Both the position numbers and the translations under genes were made by a program. A DNA stretch of 64,000 nt, taken from assembly GCF_001279525.1 (NCBI RefSeq), contig NZ_LGDY01000001.1, positions 248,001-312,000 of the forward strand, given 5' to 3'. Source of the stretch: Nocardia sp. NRRL S-836 (lineage in GTDB: Bacteria > Actinomycetota > Actinomycetes > Mycobacteriales > Pseudonocardiaceae). Under the pieces are notes generated by a model, which was given only the letters and a program-made list of their open reading frames with translations, had not been told where the DNA came from and made no database searches. Below are positions 16,786 through 27,172 of this stretch, piece by piece. Each line of letters begins with the position of its first letter. The stretch's first letter is position 1.

Positions 16786-17865
16786 ATGATCGCCACAGTG
16801 GTGTGGGGCACCGGGAACGTCGGCCGGGCAGCGATTCGGGCCGTGCAGGCTCATCCCGCGCTGGAACTGACCGCAGTCGTCGTGCACGACGCCGAGAAGG
16901 TGGGCCGGGACGCCGGAACACTCGCCGGGCTCGGCCACGAGCTCGGCGTCGCCGCGACCGACGACGTCGACGCGGTGCTGGCCGCGAGTCCGCGTGCCGT
17001 CGTCTACGCGGCGTCGGGTGACATCCGGCCCGCCGAGGCACTCGCCGACATCACCAGGGCGATCGGGGCGGGCGCCGTGGTGGTCACGCCGTCGCTGTAC
17101 GCGCTGTACGACCACCGCAGCGCGCCGGCGGAGCTGCGCGACCCGGTGCTGAAAGCCATCGCCGACGGGGGTGGGTCGCTGTTCGTGTCCGGTGTGGACC
17201 CCGGCTGGGGCAACGACGTGCTGCCGTTGCTGATCAGCGGGCTGGGCAGCCGGATCGACGCGGTGCGCTGCCAGGAGATCTTCGACTACTCGACCTACGA
17301 CCAGCCCGACGCGGTGCGGTGGCTGATCGGCATGGGGCAGCCGCTGGACTACCAGGCGCCGATGCTGATGCCGACGGTGCCGACCATGGTGTGGGGCGGG
17401 CAGATCCGGCTGATGGCGCGGGCGCTGGGGGTCGAGGTCGACGAGATTCGCGAGACCGTGGACCGGCGGGCGCTCGACGCGACCGTGACGACGCGGACCA
17501 TGGGCGAGTTCGCGGCGGGGACGCAGGGTGCGATCCGGTTCGAGGTGCAGGGCGTCGTCGGCGGGGAGCCGTTGCTCGTGATCGAGCACGTGACGCGCAT
17601 CCACGCGTCGTGCGCCACCGACTGGCCGATGCCGCCCTCCGGGGACGGCGCGCACAAGGTGATCATCGAGGGGCGGCCGCGGATCGAGGTGTCGGTCGAG
17701 GCCGACGACGAGGGCGAGAACCGGTCCGCCGGCGGCAACGCGACGGCGGTCGGGCGGCTGGTGAACGCCATCGACTGGCTGGTGGAGGCGGAACCGGGGC
17801 TCTACGACGCGCTGGACGTGCCGTTGCGGCCGGCGGTGGGCAAGCTCGGAAGGAGCACGCGATGA
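16786..17865 (+). CDS. DapB-like NAD(P)-dependent dehydrogenase (dihydrodipicolinate reductase N-terminal family)
   Basis: A 359-aa protein with an N-terminal Rossmann nucleotide-binding motif (VVWGTGNVGRAAIRAV, a GxGxxG variant). The body resembles mycobacterial dihydrodipicolinate-reductase-like and amine dehydrogenase-like proteins (GVDPGWGNDVLPLLISG, TVPTMVWGGQIRLMARALGVEVDE). It is longer than true DapB (about 250 aa), so a lysine pathway role is unlikely. The ATG lies about 7 nt after a possible -10, so the transcript may be leaderless. The gene overlaps the following CMD gene as ATGA, and the shared KstR-like operator suggests steroid or related catabolism. The substrate is unknown. 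Confidence 0.78.
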   Translation: MIATVVWGTGNVGRAAIRAVQAHPALELTAVVVHDAEKVGRDAGTLAGLGHELGVAATDDVDAVLAASPRAVVYAASGDIRPAEALADITRAIGAGAVVVTPSLYALYDHRSAPAELRDPVLKAIADGGGSLFVSGVDPGWGNDVLPLLISGLGSRIDAVRCQEIFDYSTYDQPDAVRWLIGMGQPLDYQAPMLMPTVPTMVWGGQIRLMARALGVEVDEIRETVDRRALDATVTTRTMGEFAAGTQGAIRFEVQGVVGGEPLLVIEHVTRIHASCATDWPMPPSGDGAHKVIIEGRPRIEVSVEADDEGENRSAGGNATAVGRLVNAIDWLVEAEPGLYDALDVPLRPAVGKLGRSTR

Positions 17866-18356
17866 ACATCGACATCCCCGAGGGCAAGGACCCCATCGCG
17901 TACGTGTGGGGCGAGATGGTGCCGGGGATCGGCACCGCCGCCGCGAACTTCTCGCTCGCCGTGTACCAGCACACCACGCTCGGGCTGCGCGAGTTCGAGG
18001 CCGCGCGGCTGCGGACGGCACAGATCAACGGGTGCCTGTTCTGCCTGGACTGGCGGACCGAGCGCGACGGGCAGAAGGTCGAGGAGGGGTTCCTCGACGC
18101 GGTGACCCAGTGGCGCACCACCGACGCCTTCGACGACCGCACCAGGCTGGCCGCGGAGTACGCCGAGCGGTACGCACTGGATCACCACGGTCTCGACGAG
18201 GACTTCTGGTCCCGCATGACCGCCGTGTACAGCCAGGTGGAGATCGTGGAGCTGACCATGAGCATCGGCGCGTGGCTGTCGTTCGGCCGCCTGAACCACG
18301 TGCTCGGGCTCGACGCCGTCTGCGTGCTGCCCAGCCGGCTCGGAACCTCTGCTTAG
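17862..18356 (+). CDS. Carboxymuconolactone decarboxylase (CMD)/AhpD-family protein
   Basis: A 164-aa all-helical protein translationally coupled (ATGA) to the preceding dehydrogenase. The CMD signature is clear: LRTAQINGCLFCLDWRT holds the CxxC redox pair and is followed by a histidine-containing helix (LDHHGLDEDFW). Such proteins are peroxidase-like or decarboxylase-like and trimeric or hexameric. The gene ends 5 bp from the convergent cholesterol oxidase. The common setting with a KstR-like box suggests a role in the same degradative response, perhaps peroxide handling next to an H2O2-producing oxidase (inference). Confidence 0.85.
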   Translation: MNIDIPEGKDPIAYVWGEMVPGIGTAAANFSLAVYQHTTLGLREFEAARLRTAQINGCLFCLDWRTERDGQKVEEGFLDAVTQWRTTDAFDDRTRLAAEYAERYALDHHGLDEDFWSRMTAVYSQVEIVELTMSIGAWLSFGRLNHVLGLDAVCVLPSRLGTSA

Positions 18357-18361
18357 GAGGG

Positions 18362-21314
<2,953 letters not shown>

Positions 21315-21318
21315 ACCA

Positions 21319-21347
21319 GGGCCGGGCTCCGGTCCAGTCCGGCCCTC
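21319..21347 (+). terminator. Hairpin after dinB
   Basis: Perfect 8-bp stem AGGGCCGG/CCGGCCCT with a 13-nt loop, 5 nt after the dinB stop and ahead of the convergent sunset-domain gene. It may serve both strands. Confidence 0.55.
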
Positions 21348-21382
21348 GACGCCGGCTGTCCGAGGTGCGCACGAAATGCCGG

Positions 21383-21763
21383 TCAGACCTTCACGCGGGC
21401 CTTCGTCGTCCACATCCGGAAGCCCGCCTTGAGGGCGTCGGTCTCCGACGTGAACGTCACGTCGCCCTTCATCCGCCGGTAGTACGGCGACTGGGGCGTG
21501 TGGTAGACCATCGTGCGCGAGTTCCCCTTGACCGGCAACGACTCCTGCTCGGCGGGCACCGTCACGACCGGCTCCTCCGGCACCTCGACCACCTGCTGCC
21601 GCACGATCGGCTTCTCCGGCGCGGTGCGGGGCGCGGGCAGGGCGAGGCGGGTCTTCGGGGACTCGGCGTGGCCGCGCCTGCGCGCCGCCAGCCAGGTCAG
21701 CAGCGACCCGGCCGCGAACGACACCAGGCACAGCGCGAACATCTGCGAGAACAACCAGAGCAC
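21383..21763 (-). CDS. Sunset-domain membrane protein (ArfC-like channel accessory protein)
   Basis: A 126-aa protein starting at a GTG with AGGAG upstream, 8 bp after the stop of the BON/OmpA-like gene. An N-terminal TM helix (LWLFSQMFALCLVSFAAGSLLTWL) is followed by a Pro/Val/Glu-rich linker and a C-terminal sunset domain (VKGNSRTMVYHTPQSPYYRRM, then FTSETDALKAGFRMW). The same order, an OmpATb-like gene followed by a sunset-domain gene, occurs in the mycobacterial arf locus. There ArfC helps the OmpATb channel protein work in acid stress. That role is inferred here from homology and synteny. Confidence 0.75.
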   Translation of the reverse strand: MLWLFSQMFALCLVSFAAGSLLTWLAARRRGHAESPKTRLALPAPRTAPEKPIVRQQVVEVPEEPVVTVPAEQESLPVKGNSRTMVYHTPQSPYYRRMKGDVTFTSETDALKAGFRMWTTKARVKV

Positions 21764-21771
21764 GGGATCTC

Positions 21772-22737
21772 CTAGCGGACTACGACGTCGACCTGGCGGG
21801 TGACCGGGTCGTATTCGCCCTGAGGGGCGGGACGGGTCTCGATGGCGATCAGCGCGGGCGCCACGCCCTGGCCCACGAGCACGTCGCGGACCATCTGGCC
21901 GCGCGTCGTCGCCATCGCGGGATCGGTGCCGTGGGACACCAGTGTGATCGACGCGCGCGGTGCGACCAGGAGCATGCGGCCGACGCGTTGGACGAGCACC
22001 GGTCCGTGCCCCTCCCACGCCGTCGTGCCCTGCACGAACCGGATCGCGCCGTTGCCGTTGACCAGACGGTTGATCGAGTCGTGCAACGCCTCGACGTTCA
22101 GGTCGCCGGTCGTGGCGGACGAGCCGACCTCGATGCGGTCGGTGAGCTTCAGGCCGTTGACGGCCTCGCGGACGGCGGTGCGGACGGCGTTCGCGCGTTC
22201 CTCGTCCGGCACGCGGGCGGCGACGGCGACGTGTCCGCTGTGGACGGTCGTGGTCACCTCGGTCACCCTGGCCGACATCGCGGCCGTCACCAGCCGGCCG
22301 ATCACGACGGGCGGGATCGGCAGCGTGCCGCCCAGCCGCAACGCGGCGGTCACCCGGTGGTCGGCCGACTGCACCGCGTCGAGCAGCGCGCGCCGTTCCG
22401 CGTCGTCGGACACCGCGCCCGACACCAGGACCTCCGTGCCGCGCACCGCCAGGAGCAGCTGTTCCGGCTCGGCCAGGCGCACCTCGGCGGAGGCGACACC
22501 GGTCACGTCGGCGGCCACGGCCCGCACGGCGTCGGCCGAGCGCGGGGCCACCTCGCTCACCACCACCGACCGGCCGGTCACCGAGACGACGCCGTGGTAG
22601 CCGGCCCTGTCCAGCGCCGAGCGCACGTCGGCGTCCAGCTCCCGCTCGACGCCCCCGCCGTAGGCGAACACACCGGAGGCGGCCAGCAGCGCGGGCACCA
22701 ACAGCCCGCCGATCCACACCGCGTGAGGCAAGCGCAC
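21772..22737 (-). CDS. BON/OmpA-like envelope protein (OmpATb/ArfA-like)
   Basis: A 321-aa protein with an N-terminal membrane anchor (VWIGGLLVPALLAASGVFAYGGG). Two BON-like repeats follow (ELDADVRSALDRAGYHGVVSVTGR onward, and AEPEQLLLAVRGTEVLVSGAVSDDAERRA), then a C-terminal OmpA-like region (GAIRFVQGTTAWEG, then RASITLVSHGTDPAMATTRGQMVRDVLVGQGV). The layout is that of mycobacterial OmpATb. The listed start is a GTG without a clear ribosome site; an in-frame GTG near 22722 is possible. It is in an operon with the sunset-domain gene. Annotation as an envelope channel or stress protein is by analogy only. Confidence 0.65.
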   Translation of the reverse strand: MRLPHAVWIGGLLVPALLAASGVFAYGGGVERELDADVRSALDRAGYHGVVSVTGRSVVVSEVAPRSADAVRAVAADVTGVASAEVRLAEPEQLLLAVRGTEVLVSGAVSDDAERRALLDAVQSADHRVTAALRLGGTLPIPPVVIGRLVTAAMSARVTEVTTTVHSGHVAVAARVPDEERANAVRTAVREAVNGLKLTDRIEVGSSATTGDLNVEALHDSINRLVNGNGAIRFVQGTTAWEGHGPVLVQRVGRMLLVAPRASITLVSHGTDPAMATTRGQMVRDVLVGQGVAPALIAIETRPAPQGEYDPVTRQVDVVVR

Positions 22738-22955
22738 GCGGAGGACTTACCGGACCGCGCGACCGAAAAGCCAATCCCTGCCACCGTTCGGGCGGAACTG
22801 CACCCGGTCAGGTGACGGAAACGGCCGGTTTCACCGGGCGCGCGGCAAGGCGGCTCGGATGCGCTTCCGGTCGCGATCCGCCCCGCCGATCGTCCACTGT
22901 GGCGTGATCACTGCGGGGAAGCTGCCCGCCCGCAACGGCGAACGCCGAAGCAGGT

Positions 22956-23203
22956 CAACCGCCGTTGCTCGGCTGGGCGGCGGCGAGCAGGCTCAGTGCG
23001 GCGGCGCGGGATGCGGAGCCGGGTGGTGGGAGCGCCGCCGGGGTTCCGGTGGTGCCGGCGGGGGCGACCAAGGGCAGCGGCTCGTCCCGGAGGTGGTGGA
23101 CCCGCGGGCCGGGCGTGTGCCGCGACCAGCGCGGCGTCGAGGTCGTTTGCGGCGAGTGCGGCGAGCTGGTCAGCTGAAGCGTGATGCCGGGATGTGCGGT
23201 GCG
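22956..23203 (-). pseudogene. Relic of a LysR-family regulator gene (deleted duplicate of the gene at 26191)
   Basis: Read on the minus strand, this stretch keeps a C-terminus ending SASRAAALSLLAAAQPSNGG and internal pieces such as VRTAHPGITLQLTSS and RVHHLRDEPLPLVAPAGTTGT. These match the intact LysR protein encoded at 26191-27057. About 250 bp of the effector domain and the whole DNA-binding domain are missing, with frame changes between pieces. It is in the same orientation as the intact copy. Bases 22738-22955, between the envelope operon and this relic, hold nothing I can identify. Confidence 0.75.
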
Positions 23204-23316
23204 GACGGCGGGACCCTGCTCCCGGGCTTGATCGACGCGTCCGTCGACCACGTACGCCCCGTTCCCCGCCGTGACCGGCCCCGGCGACGCCGAGCGGTTC
23301 GTCGCGGACCGTGCTC
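23204..23316 (+). pseudogene. Relic of an amidohydrolase gene (deleted duplicate of the gene at 27173)
   Basis: Pieces corresponding to the metal-binding N-terminus (GGTLLPGLIDA) and to a later segment (YAPFPAVTGPGDAERFVADR in the intact copy) are fused after loss of about 180 bp. The histidines of the HVHL motif are gone. It joins directly to the LysR relic through a deletion of about 600 bp relative to the intact pair at 26191-28444. It is non-coding in its present state. Confidence 0.75.
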
Positions 23317-23413
23317 CACGTGGGGTCCTGATCGGACCCAGCTCCTCATGTCGTCGTTGCCGCACAACGGTTCTGCCCACGTCGCGCCCGGCCGCACGTC
23401 AACGGCGCGAAAT

Positions 23414-23439
23414 CACGGCTGTGAACGTTCACAGCCGTG
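23414..23439. promoter_or_regulatory. 26-bp perfect palindrome, probable operator
   Basis: Two 13-bp arms, CACGGCTGTGAAC and its exact complement, meet with no spacer. It lies 85 bp upstream of the HTH-protein gene at 23525, a typical place for an autoregulatory operator. Related half-sites occur upstream of the peptidase gene. Confidence 0.65.
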
Positions 23440-23524
23440 GTCTTCCCTGTGGCGGAAGCGGCGACTACGGTGGCCGATCATCGGCTCCCACGCCGGGTGG
23501 GGCCGCATCGGAACGGGGGTTCTG

Positions 23525-24436
23525 ATGAGCGTGGACGAACTCGGCGACGCACTGCGGTACGGGCCGTTCCACCGCGCTCTGCGCGTGGCGATCGACCGCC
23601 GGGGCCTGTCGTTGTCCCGGTTGCGCGCGCACCTCGCCCGGCTCGACCTGCCGGTCGCGGAGTCGACGCTGAGCTACTGGCAGCGGGGCATGCGGCACCC
23701 GGACGGGCCGCGCGCGTTCGCGGTGATCCGCGGGCTGGAGACGGTGCTGGGCCTGGCCCCCGACTCGTTGGCGACCCTGGTGGGTCCGCGCGAGCAGCCG
23801 CGCCGGGTGACGGCGACGACGTTCGTGGAGCTGTCGCCGCTCGGCCCCACCACGACCGAGCTGCTGGCGAGCCTGCTGGACGACCCCGGCAGCTGCAACG
23901 CGGGCGTGGAGGTCGCGCTCACCCAGGAACGCGTCGTGCTCGGCCACCGCGGCCAGCAGCAGGACGTGACGACCAGGATCGTGCTCACCGCGAGGAAACC
24001 CGGCGTGACCCGGTACCTGGGCATCTACCACGGTGACGACAACTGCGACATCAGCACGGCCAGCGTCGTCGGAGGCGACGGGTGCCGCATCGGCCGGGTG
24101 CGCCGGGCGGACCGCTCGATGGTGTTCGAGCTGCTGTTCGACCGCAGCCTCGACCAGGACGAGACCGCCGTCGTCAGCTACACGGTCAACGACGGTTCCG
24201 GCACCCCATGTCCCGGCTACACGCGGATGTTCCGCGACGGGGCGGGCCCGTACCTGCTCCAGGTGGCGATGACCGCGCAAGCCCTGCCCAGCAGGTGTTC
24301 CCGCGTGCTGGGCACCAGGGAGCACCAGCCACCGGTCGAGGCCACCGAGCTCATCTGCGACCGGGCGCTGGTCGCGAGCGCGTACTTTCCCGTGACCAAC
24401 CGCGGTGTCGCGGGCATCGCGCTGGAGTGGTGCTAG
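23525..24436 (+). CDS. HTH (XRE-like) regulator with unknown C-terminal domain
   Basis: A 303-aa protein starting at an ATG after a G-rich ribosome site. The N-terminal ~90 residues (FHRALRVAIDRRGLSLSRLRAHLARLDLPVAESTLSYWQRG, ending LGLAPDSLATLVG) have the layout of an XRE-like helix-turn-helix. Residues about 110-300 form a beta-rich domain of unknown family with several cysteines (GSCNAG, DDNCDIST, GDGCRIG, GTPCPGY, SRCSR, LICDR, EWC). These could make disulfides or bind a ligand. It may be a repressor acting on the 26-bp palindrome and on the following peptidase operon (inference from position and shared half-sites). Confidence 0.65.
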   Translation: MSVDELGDALRYGPFHRALRVAIDRRGLSLSRLRAHLARLDLPVAESTLSYWQRGMRHPDGPRAFAVIRGLETVLGLAPDSLATLVGPREQPRRVTATTFVELSPLGPTTTELLASLLDDPGSCNAGVEVALTQERVVLGHRGQQQDVTTRIVLTARKPGVTRYLGIYHGDDNCDISTASVVGGDGCRIGRVRRADRSMVFELLFDRSLDQDETAVVSYTVNDGSGTPCPGYTRMFRDGAGPYLLQVAMTAQALPSRCSRVLGTREHQPPVEATELICDRALVASAYFPVTNRGVAGIALEWC

Positions 24437-24449
24437 GCCGCTGCCCGGA

Positions 24450-24498
24450 AACGTTCACAACCACCTGCCTGCGCGGCACGTGCCGGGTGTGAACGGTC
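24450..24498. promoter_or_regulatory. Pair of palindrome-like half-sites upstream of the peptidase operon
   Basis: AACGTTCACAACC (24450-24462) and GGTGTGAACGGTC (24486-24498) resemble the two halves of the 26-bp palindrome at 23414 and face each other. They lie about 110-155 bp before the peptidase start, so one regulator might bind both places. Confidence 0.4.
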
Positions 24499-24606
24499 GC
24501 AGGCGCGCGCCACCTGTCTTGTGCGGGTCACGGCCCGTGGCCATTGTTCGGCTGTGCCCGGAGATCACCGGGAAAAGCCAGCACGATGACCACGAAAGGA
24601 GGGCCC

Positions 24607-25188
24607 GTGAGCACCCTGCGTTCACGAGCTCTTGCCGCGGCAGCGGTGGTCGCGGCGGGATGGCTGCTCGTGCAGCCGGTCGCCGCCGCCGACGTCTCCG
24701 CCGCCGGCCGGCTGAACTTCACCATGCAGGCCCAGCAACAGACCCAGTGGTGCTGGGCGGCGGCCGGCACCAGCATCGCCGTCTACCACGGCACGTCGGT
24801 CACCCAGACGCGGTTCTGCCAGCTCGCCCACGACGAGTCGGGCACCAGCTGCCGCAACAGCCAGGGCGACCTCGGTGAGGTCCGCGAGGCGTTCGCCGAC
24901 CTCGGCTACTCCTCGCCCGGCAACTACCTCTCGGGCACGATCGGGTTCTCCTCGGTGCAGAGCCAGATCAACCTCCAGCAGCCGATCGAGACCCGCATCC
25001 TGTGGTCCTCGGGCGGCGGCCACATGCACGCCGTCTACGGCTACGAGGTCGACAGCGCCAACCGCCAGTGGGTCGACTGGGCCGACCCGTGGGGCAGCAA
25101 CACCCGCTACAACCGCTCCACCTACAGCAGCTACCGCTCGAACTCCTCGTTCACCTGGACGCACACGCTGACGGGCATCAACCGGTGA
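24607..25188 (+). CDS. Secreted papain-like cysteine peptidase (C39/C70-like fold)
   Basis: A 193-aa preprotein starting at a GTG with AAAGGAGGG just upstream. The signal peptide runs through ALAAAAVVAAGWLLVQPVAAA. The mature part has the papain-like triad pattern: QQQTQWCWAAAG with the catalytic Cys, GGHMHAVYGYEVD with the His, and WVDWADPWGS with the Asp/Asn position. At about 160 mature residues it is a compact single-domain enzyme without an evident propeptide. The next gene, 8 bp downstream, encodes an exported membrane-anchored protein likely to be partner, substrate or inhibitor. The target is unknown. Confidence 0.83.
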   Translation: MSTLRSRALAAAAVVAAGWLLVQPVAAADVSAAGRLNFTMQAQQQTQWCWAAAGTSIAVYHGTSVTQTRFCQLAHDESGTSCRNSQGDLGEVREAFADLGYSSPGNYLSGTIGFSSVQSQINLQQPIETRILWSSGGGHMHAVYGYEVDSANRQWVDWADPWGSNTRYNRSTYSSYRSNSSFTWTHTLTGINR

Positions 25189-25196
25189 GGACGGTC

Positions 25197-25946
25197 ATGA
25201 ACACTCGCACCCTCGCGGTCGCCGCGGCGCTGTCGGCCGCCGTGCTCCTGTCCGCCGGCCCGCTCGCCCACGCGGACGAGCCGGTGTCGGCCGCCGACCT
25301 CCGGGCCGCCAGGGCCGCGGCCACCGCACAGTCCACTGTGGACGCGGTGACCGACTTCCTCGGCGACCTCCGCGCCCGTGACGGCCAGAACCTCGGCGCC
25401 ACGTCGGTCACCGTCCAGGACGGTGTGGTCCCGGTCTACACGCTGGCACCGGAGTTCGTCTCCGGCGCTCAGGGCGCGCAACCGGGCCGGCTCGCCTACC
25501 TGGCCGTGCCCGCGACCAGCGGCGACGGCCGGACCTCGACCATCCAGACGGTGCGCGGCCGTGACGGCCGGTGGGAGGTCGGCAACCTGGCGTCCGGCGA
25601 CCAGGAGTTCCGGCTCGCCGCGAACCTCCCCACCGGCGCGACCCTGCTGCACGAACCGCAGGTCAACGCCTGGTACGCCGGCAAGGGCGGCGAGCTGACC
25701 GTCCTCGACCCCGGCGGCAGCGGCCGGGCGGCGGGCGAACGGCTCACGGTCGCCGACTACCAGCGGGCCGTGCACCAGGCGTACGGCGACAAGCAGCGTG
25801 GTTCCGACTACGCGGCCAAGGGCATGGCCGGCGGGTACGCGGCGCAGCCGGACAGCGGTGTGCCGGTCCTGCCGCTGGCCGGGCTCGCAGCGCTGGCGTT
25901 GCTGGGCTCGGTGACGTTCGTCGTGCGGTCGCTGCGGCGCGGCTGA
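25197..25946 (+). CDS. Exported, C-terminally membrane-anchored protein of unknown function
   Basis: A 249-aa protein with a signal peptide (LAVAAALSAAVLLSAGPLAHA). A mixed alpha/beta extracellular domain (about 35-200) follows, then a Gly/Ala linker and a C-terminal TM helix (VLPLAGLAALALLGSVTFVV) ending in a short basic tail (RSLRRG). No family is recognised. The gene starts 8 bp after the peptidase stop and is almost certainly cotranscribed. The anchoring keeps it at the cell surface where the secreted peptidase acts. Roles as docking partner, inhibitor or substrate are all possible. Confidence 0.7.
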   Translation: MNTRTLAVAAALSAAVLLSAGPLAHADEPVSAADLRAARAAATAQSTVDAVTDFLGDLRARDGQNLGATSVTVQDGVVPVYTLAPEFVSGAQGAQPGRLAYLAVPATSGDGRTSTIQTVRGRDGRWEVGNLASGDQEFRLAANLPTGATLLHEPQVNAWYAGKGGELTVLDPGGSGRAAGERLTVADYQRAVHQAYGDKQRGSDYAAKGMAGGYAAQPDSGVPVLPLAGLAALALLGSVTFVVRSLRRG

Positions 25947-26190
25947 GCGCCGGAGGGTGATCCGCCCGGCGTGGTGGCGGAGGGCGGGGTGTCGCGGTGT
26001 CGTTCTGCCACCGCGGCACCCCGCACCGCATGCGGACGAGCCGGGTTCCAACCCGAGACCCTGCGCGCGCTACCGGCTCGAACGGGACCGGCGCATCAGG
26101 CCGGACGGGAGTGGGCAGTACCAGCGGAACACCGCCGGCCGTCCCCGGTCCGCTGGCTCGTCCGGCGACACGACGCACCGCTGGAGCAGC

Positions 26191-27057
26191 TCAACCGCCG
26201 TTGGGCGCCTGGGCGGCGGCGAGCAGGCTCAGTGCGGCGGCACGGGGTGCGGAGTCGGGTAGCGCGAGCGCCGCGGGGACGTGGATCGGCGGATCGGGCT
26301 CGACCAGGGCGACGGCGGTGAGGTCCGGCGGTGCGAGGCCGGCGGGGAGCACGGTCCAGCACTCGCCGGAGGCGACGGGTCCGGCGAGGAGGTCTTGCAC
26401 CCGCGTCAGAACCGGTCCGGTGCGTGGCGTGAACCCGGCCGCGCGGCACGCGGCGGTGAGCAGGTCGTGGACGCCGGGGTTGGCCGCACGGGCGGGTCGG
26501 GCCAGCGGCAGGTCGGCGAGCGCCGCCAGGGTTCCGGTGGTGCCGGCGGGGACGGCCAGGAGCAGCGGCTCGTCCCAGAGGTGGTGGGCCCGCACGCCGG
26601 GCGTGTCCGGTGGTGCCGCGACGAACGCGGCGTCGAGGTCGTTGGCGGCGAGTGCGGCGAGCTGGTCGGTCGTCGAGGCGGAGCTGGTCAGCCGGAGCGT
26701 GATGCCGGGGTGTGCGGTGCGGACGGCGGCGAGGGCGGCTTCGACGCGAGGGGTGAAGACGAGGCTGCTGCCGATGCGCAGGAGGCCGGTGTCGCCGGCG
26801 GCGATGTCGGCGGCCGCGGCCACCGCGCGGTCGACGGCGCGAAGCGCGCGGCGTGCGTGGGTGAGGAACGCGTGGCCGTCCGGGGTGAGGCGGGCGCGGC
26901 GGTGGGACCGGTCGAACAGGGTCAGGCCGAGCTCGCGTTCCAGGCGCGCGACCTGCTTGCTCACGGCGGGCTGGACGATGTGCAATGCCTCCGCCGCCCG
27001 GCCGAAGTGCTCGTGGTCGGCGACGGTGACGAAGTAGCGCAGCTGCCGGATCTCCAC
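26191..27057 (-). CDS. LysR-family transcriptional regulator
   Basis: A 288-aa LysR protein: an N-terminal winged HTH (EIRQLRYFVTVADHEHFGRAAEALHIVQPAVSKQVARLEREL) and a periplasmic-binding-like effector domain from about residue 90. The GTG at 27057 has a GAGGGG site at suitable distance; the GTG at 27063 would sit on it. The gene is divergent from the amidohydrolase gene at 27173 (115 bp between starts), the usual layout of a LysR with its target. A degraded copy of this pair lies at 22956-23316. The 245 bp between 25946 and 26191 hold only a weak hairpin after the membrane-protein gene. Confidence 0.92.
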   Translation of the reverse strand: MEIRQLRYFVTVADHEHFGRAAEALHIVQPAVSKQVARLERELGLTLFDRSHRRARLTPDGHAFLTHARRALRAVDRAVAAAADIAAGDTGLLRIGSSLVFTPRVEAALAAVRTAHPGITLRLTSSASTTDQLAALAANDLDAAFVAAPPDTPGVRAHHLWDEPLLLAVPAGTTGTLAALADLPLARPARAANPGVHDLLTAACRAAGFTPRTGPVLTRVQDLLAGPVASGECWTVLPAGLAPPDLTAVALVEPDPPIHVPAALALPDSAPRAAALSLLAAAQAPNGG

Positions 27058-27172
27058 GGCCACCCCCTCGGATCGATTCCGGACGGTGATTGTTCCAGTG
27101 CCGGGCCGGTCGTTGATCGGCCCGGGCGGACCGGGTGGACTGGACGCCGGTCCGGAGAGGCGTGGTGAGGGC

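Noticed and set aside
22859..23524. Reading the HTH gene from 22859 as a 525-residue protein
   Set aside because: The upstream part runs through the LysR/amidohydrolase relics in a nonsense frame; the ATG at 23525 with its ribosome site starts the recognisable HTH.
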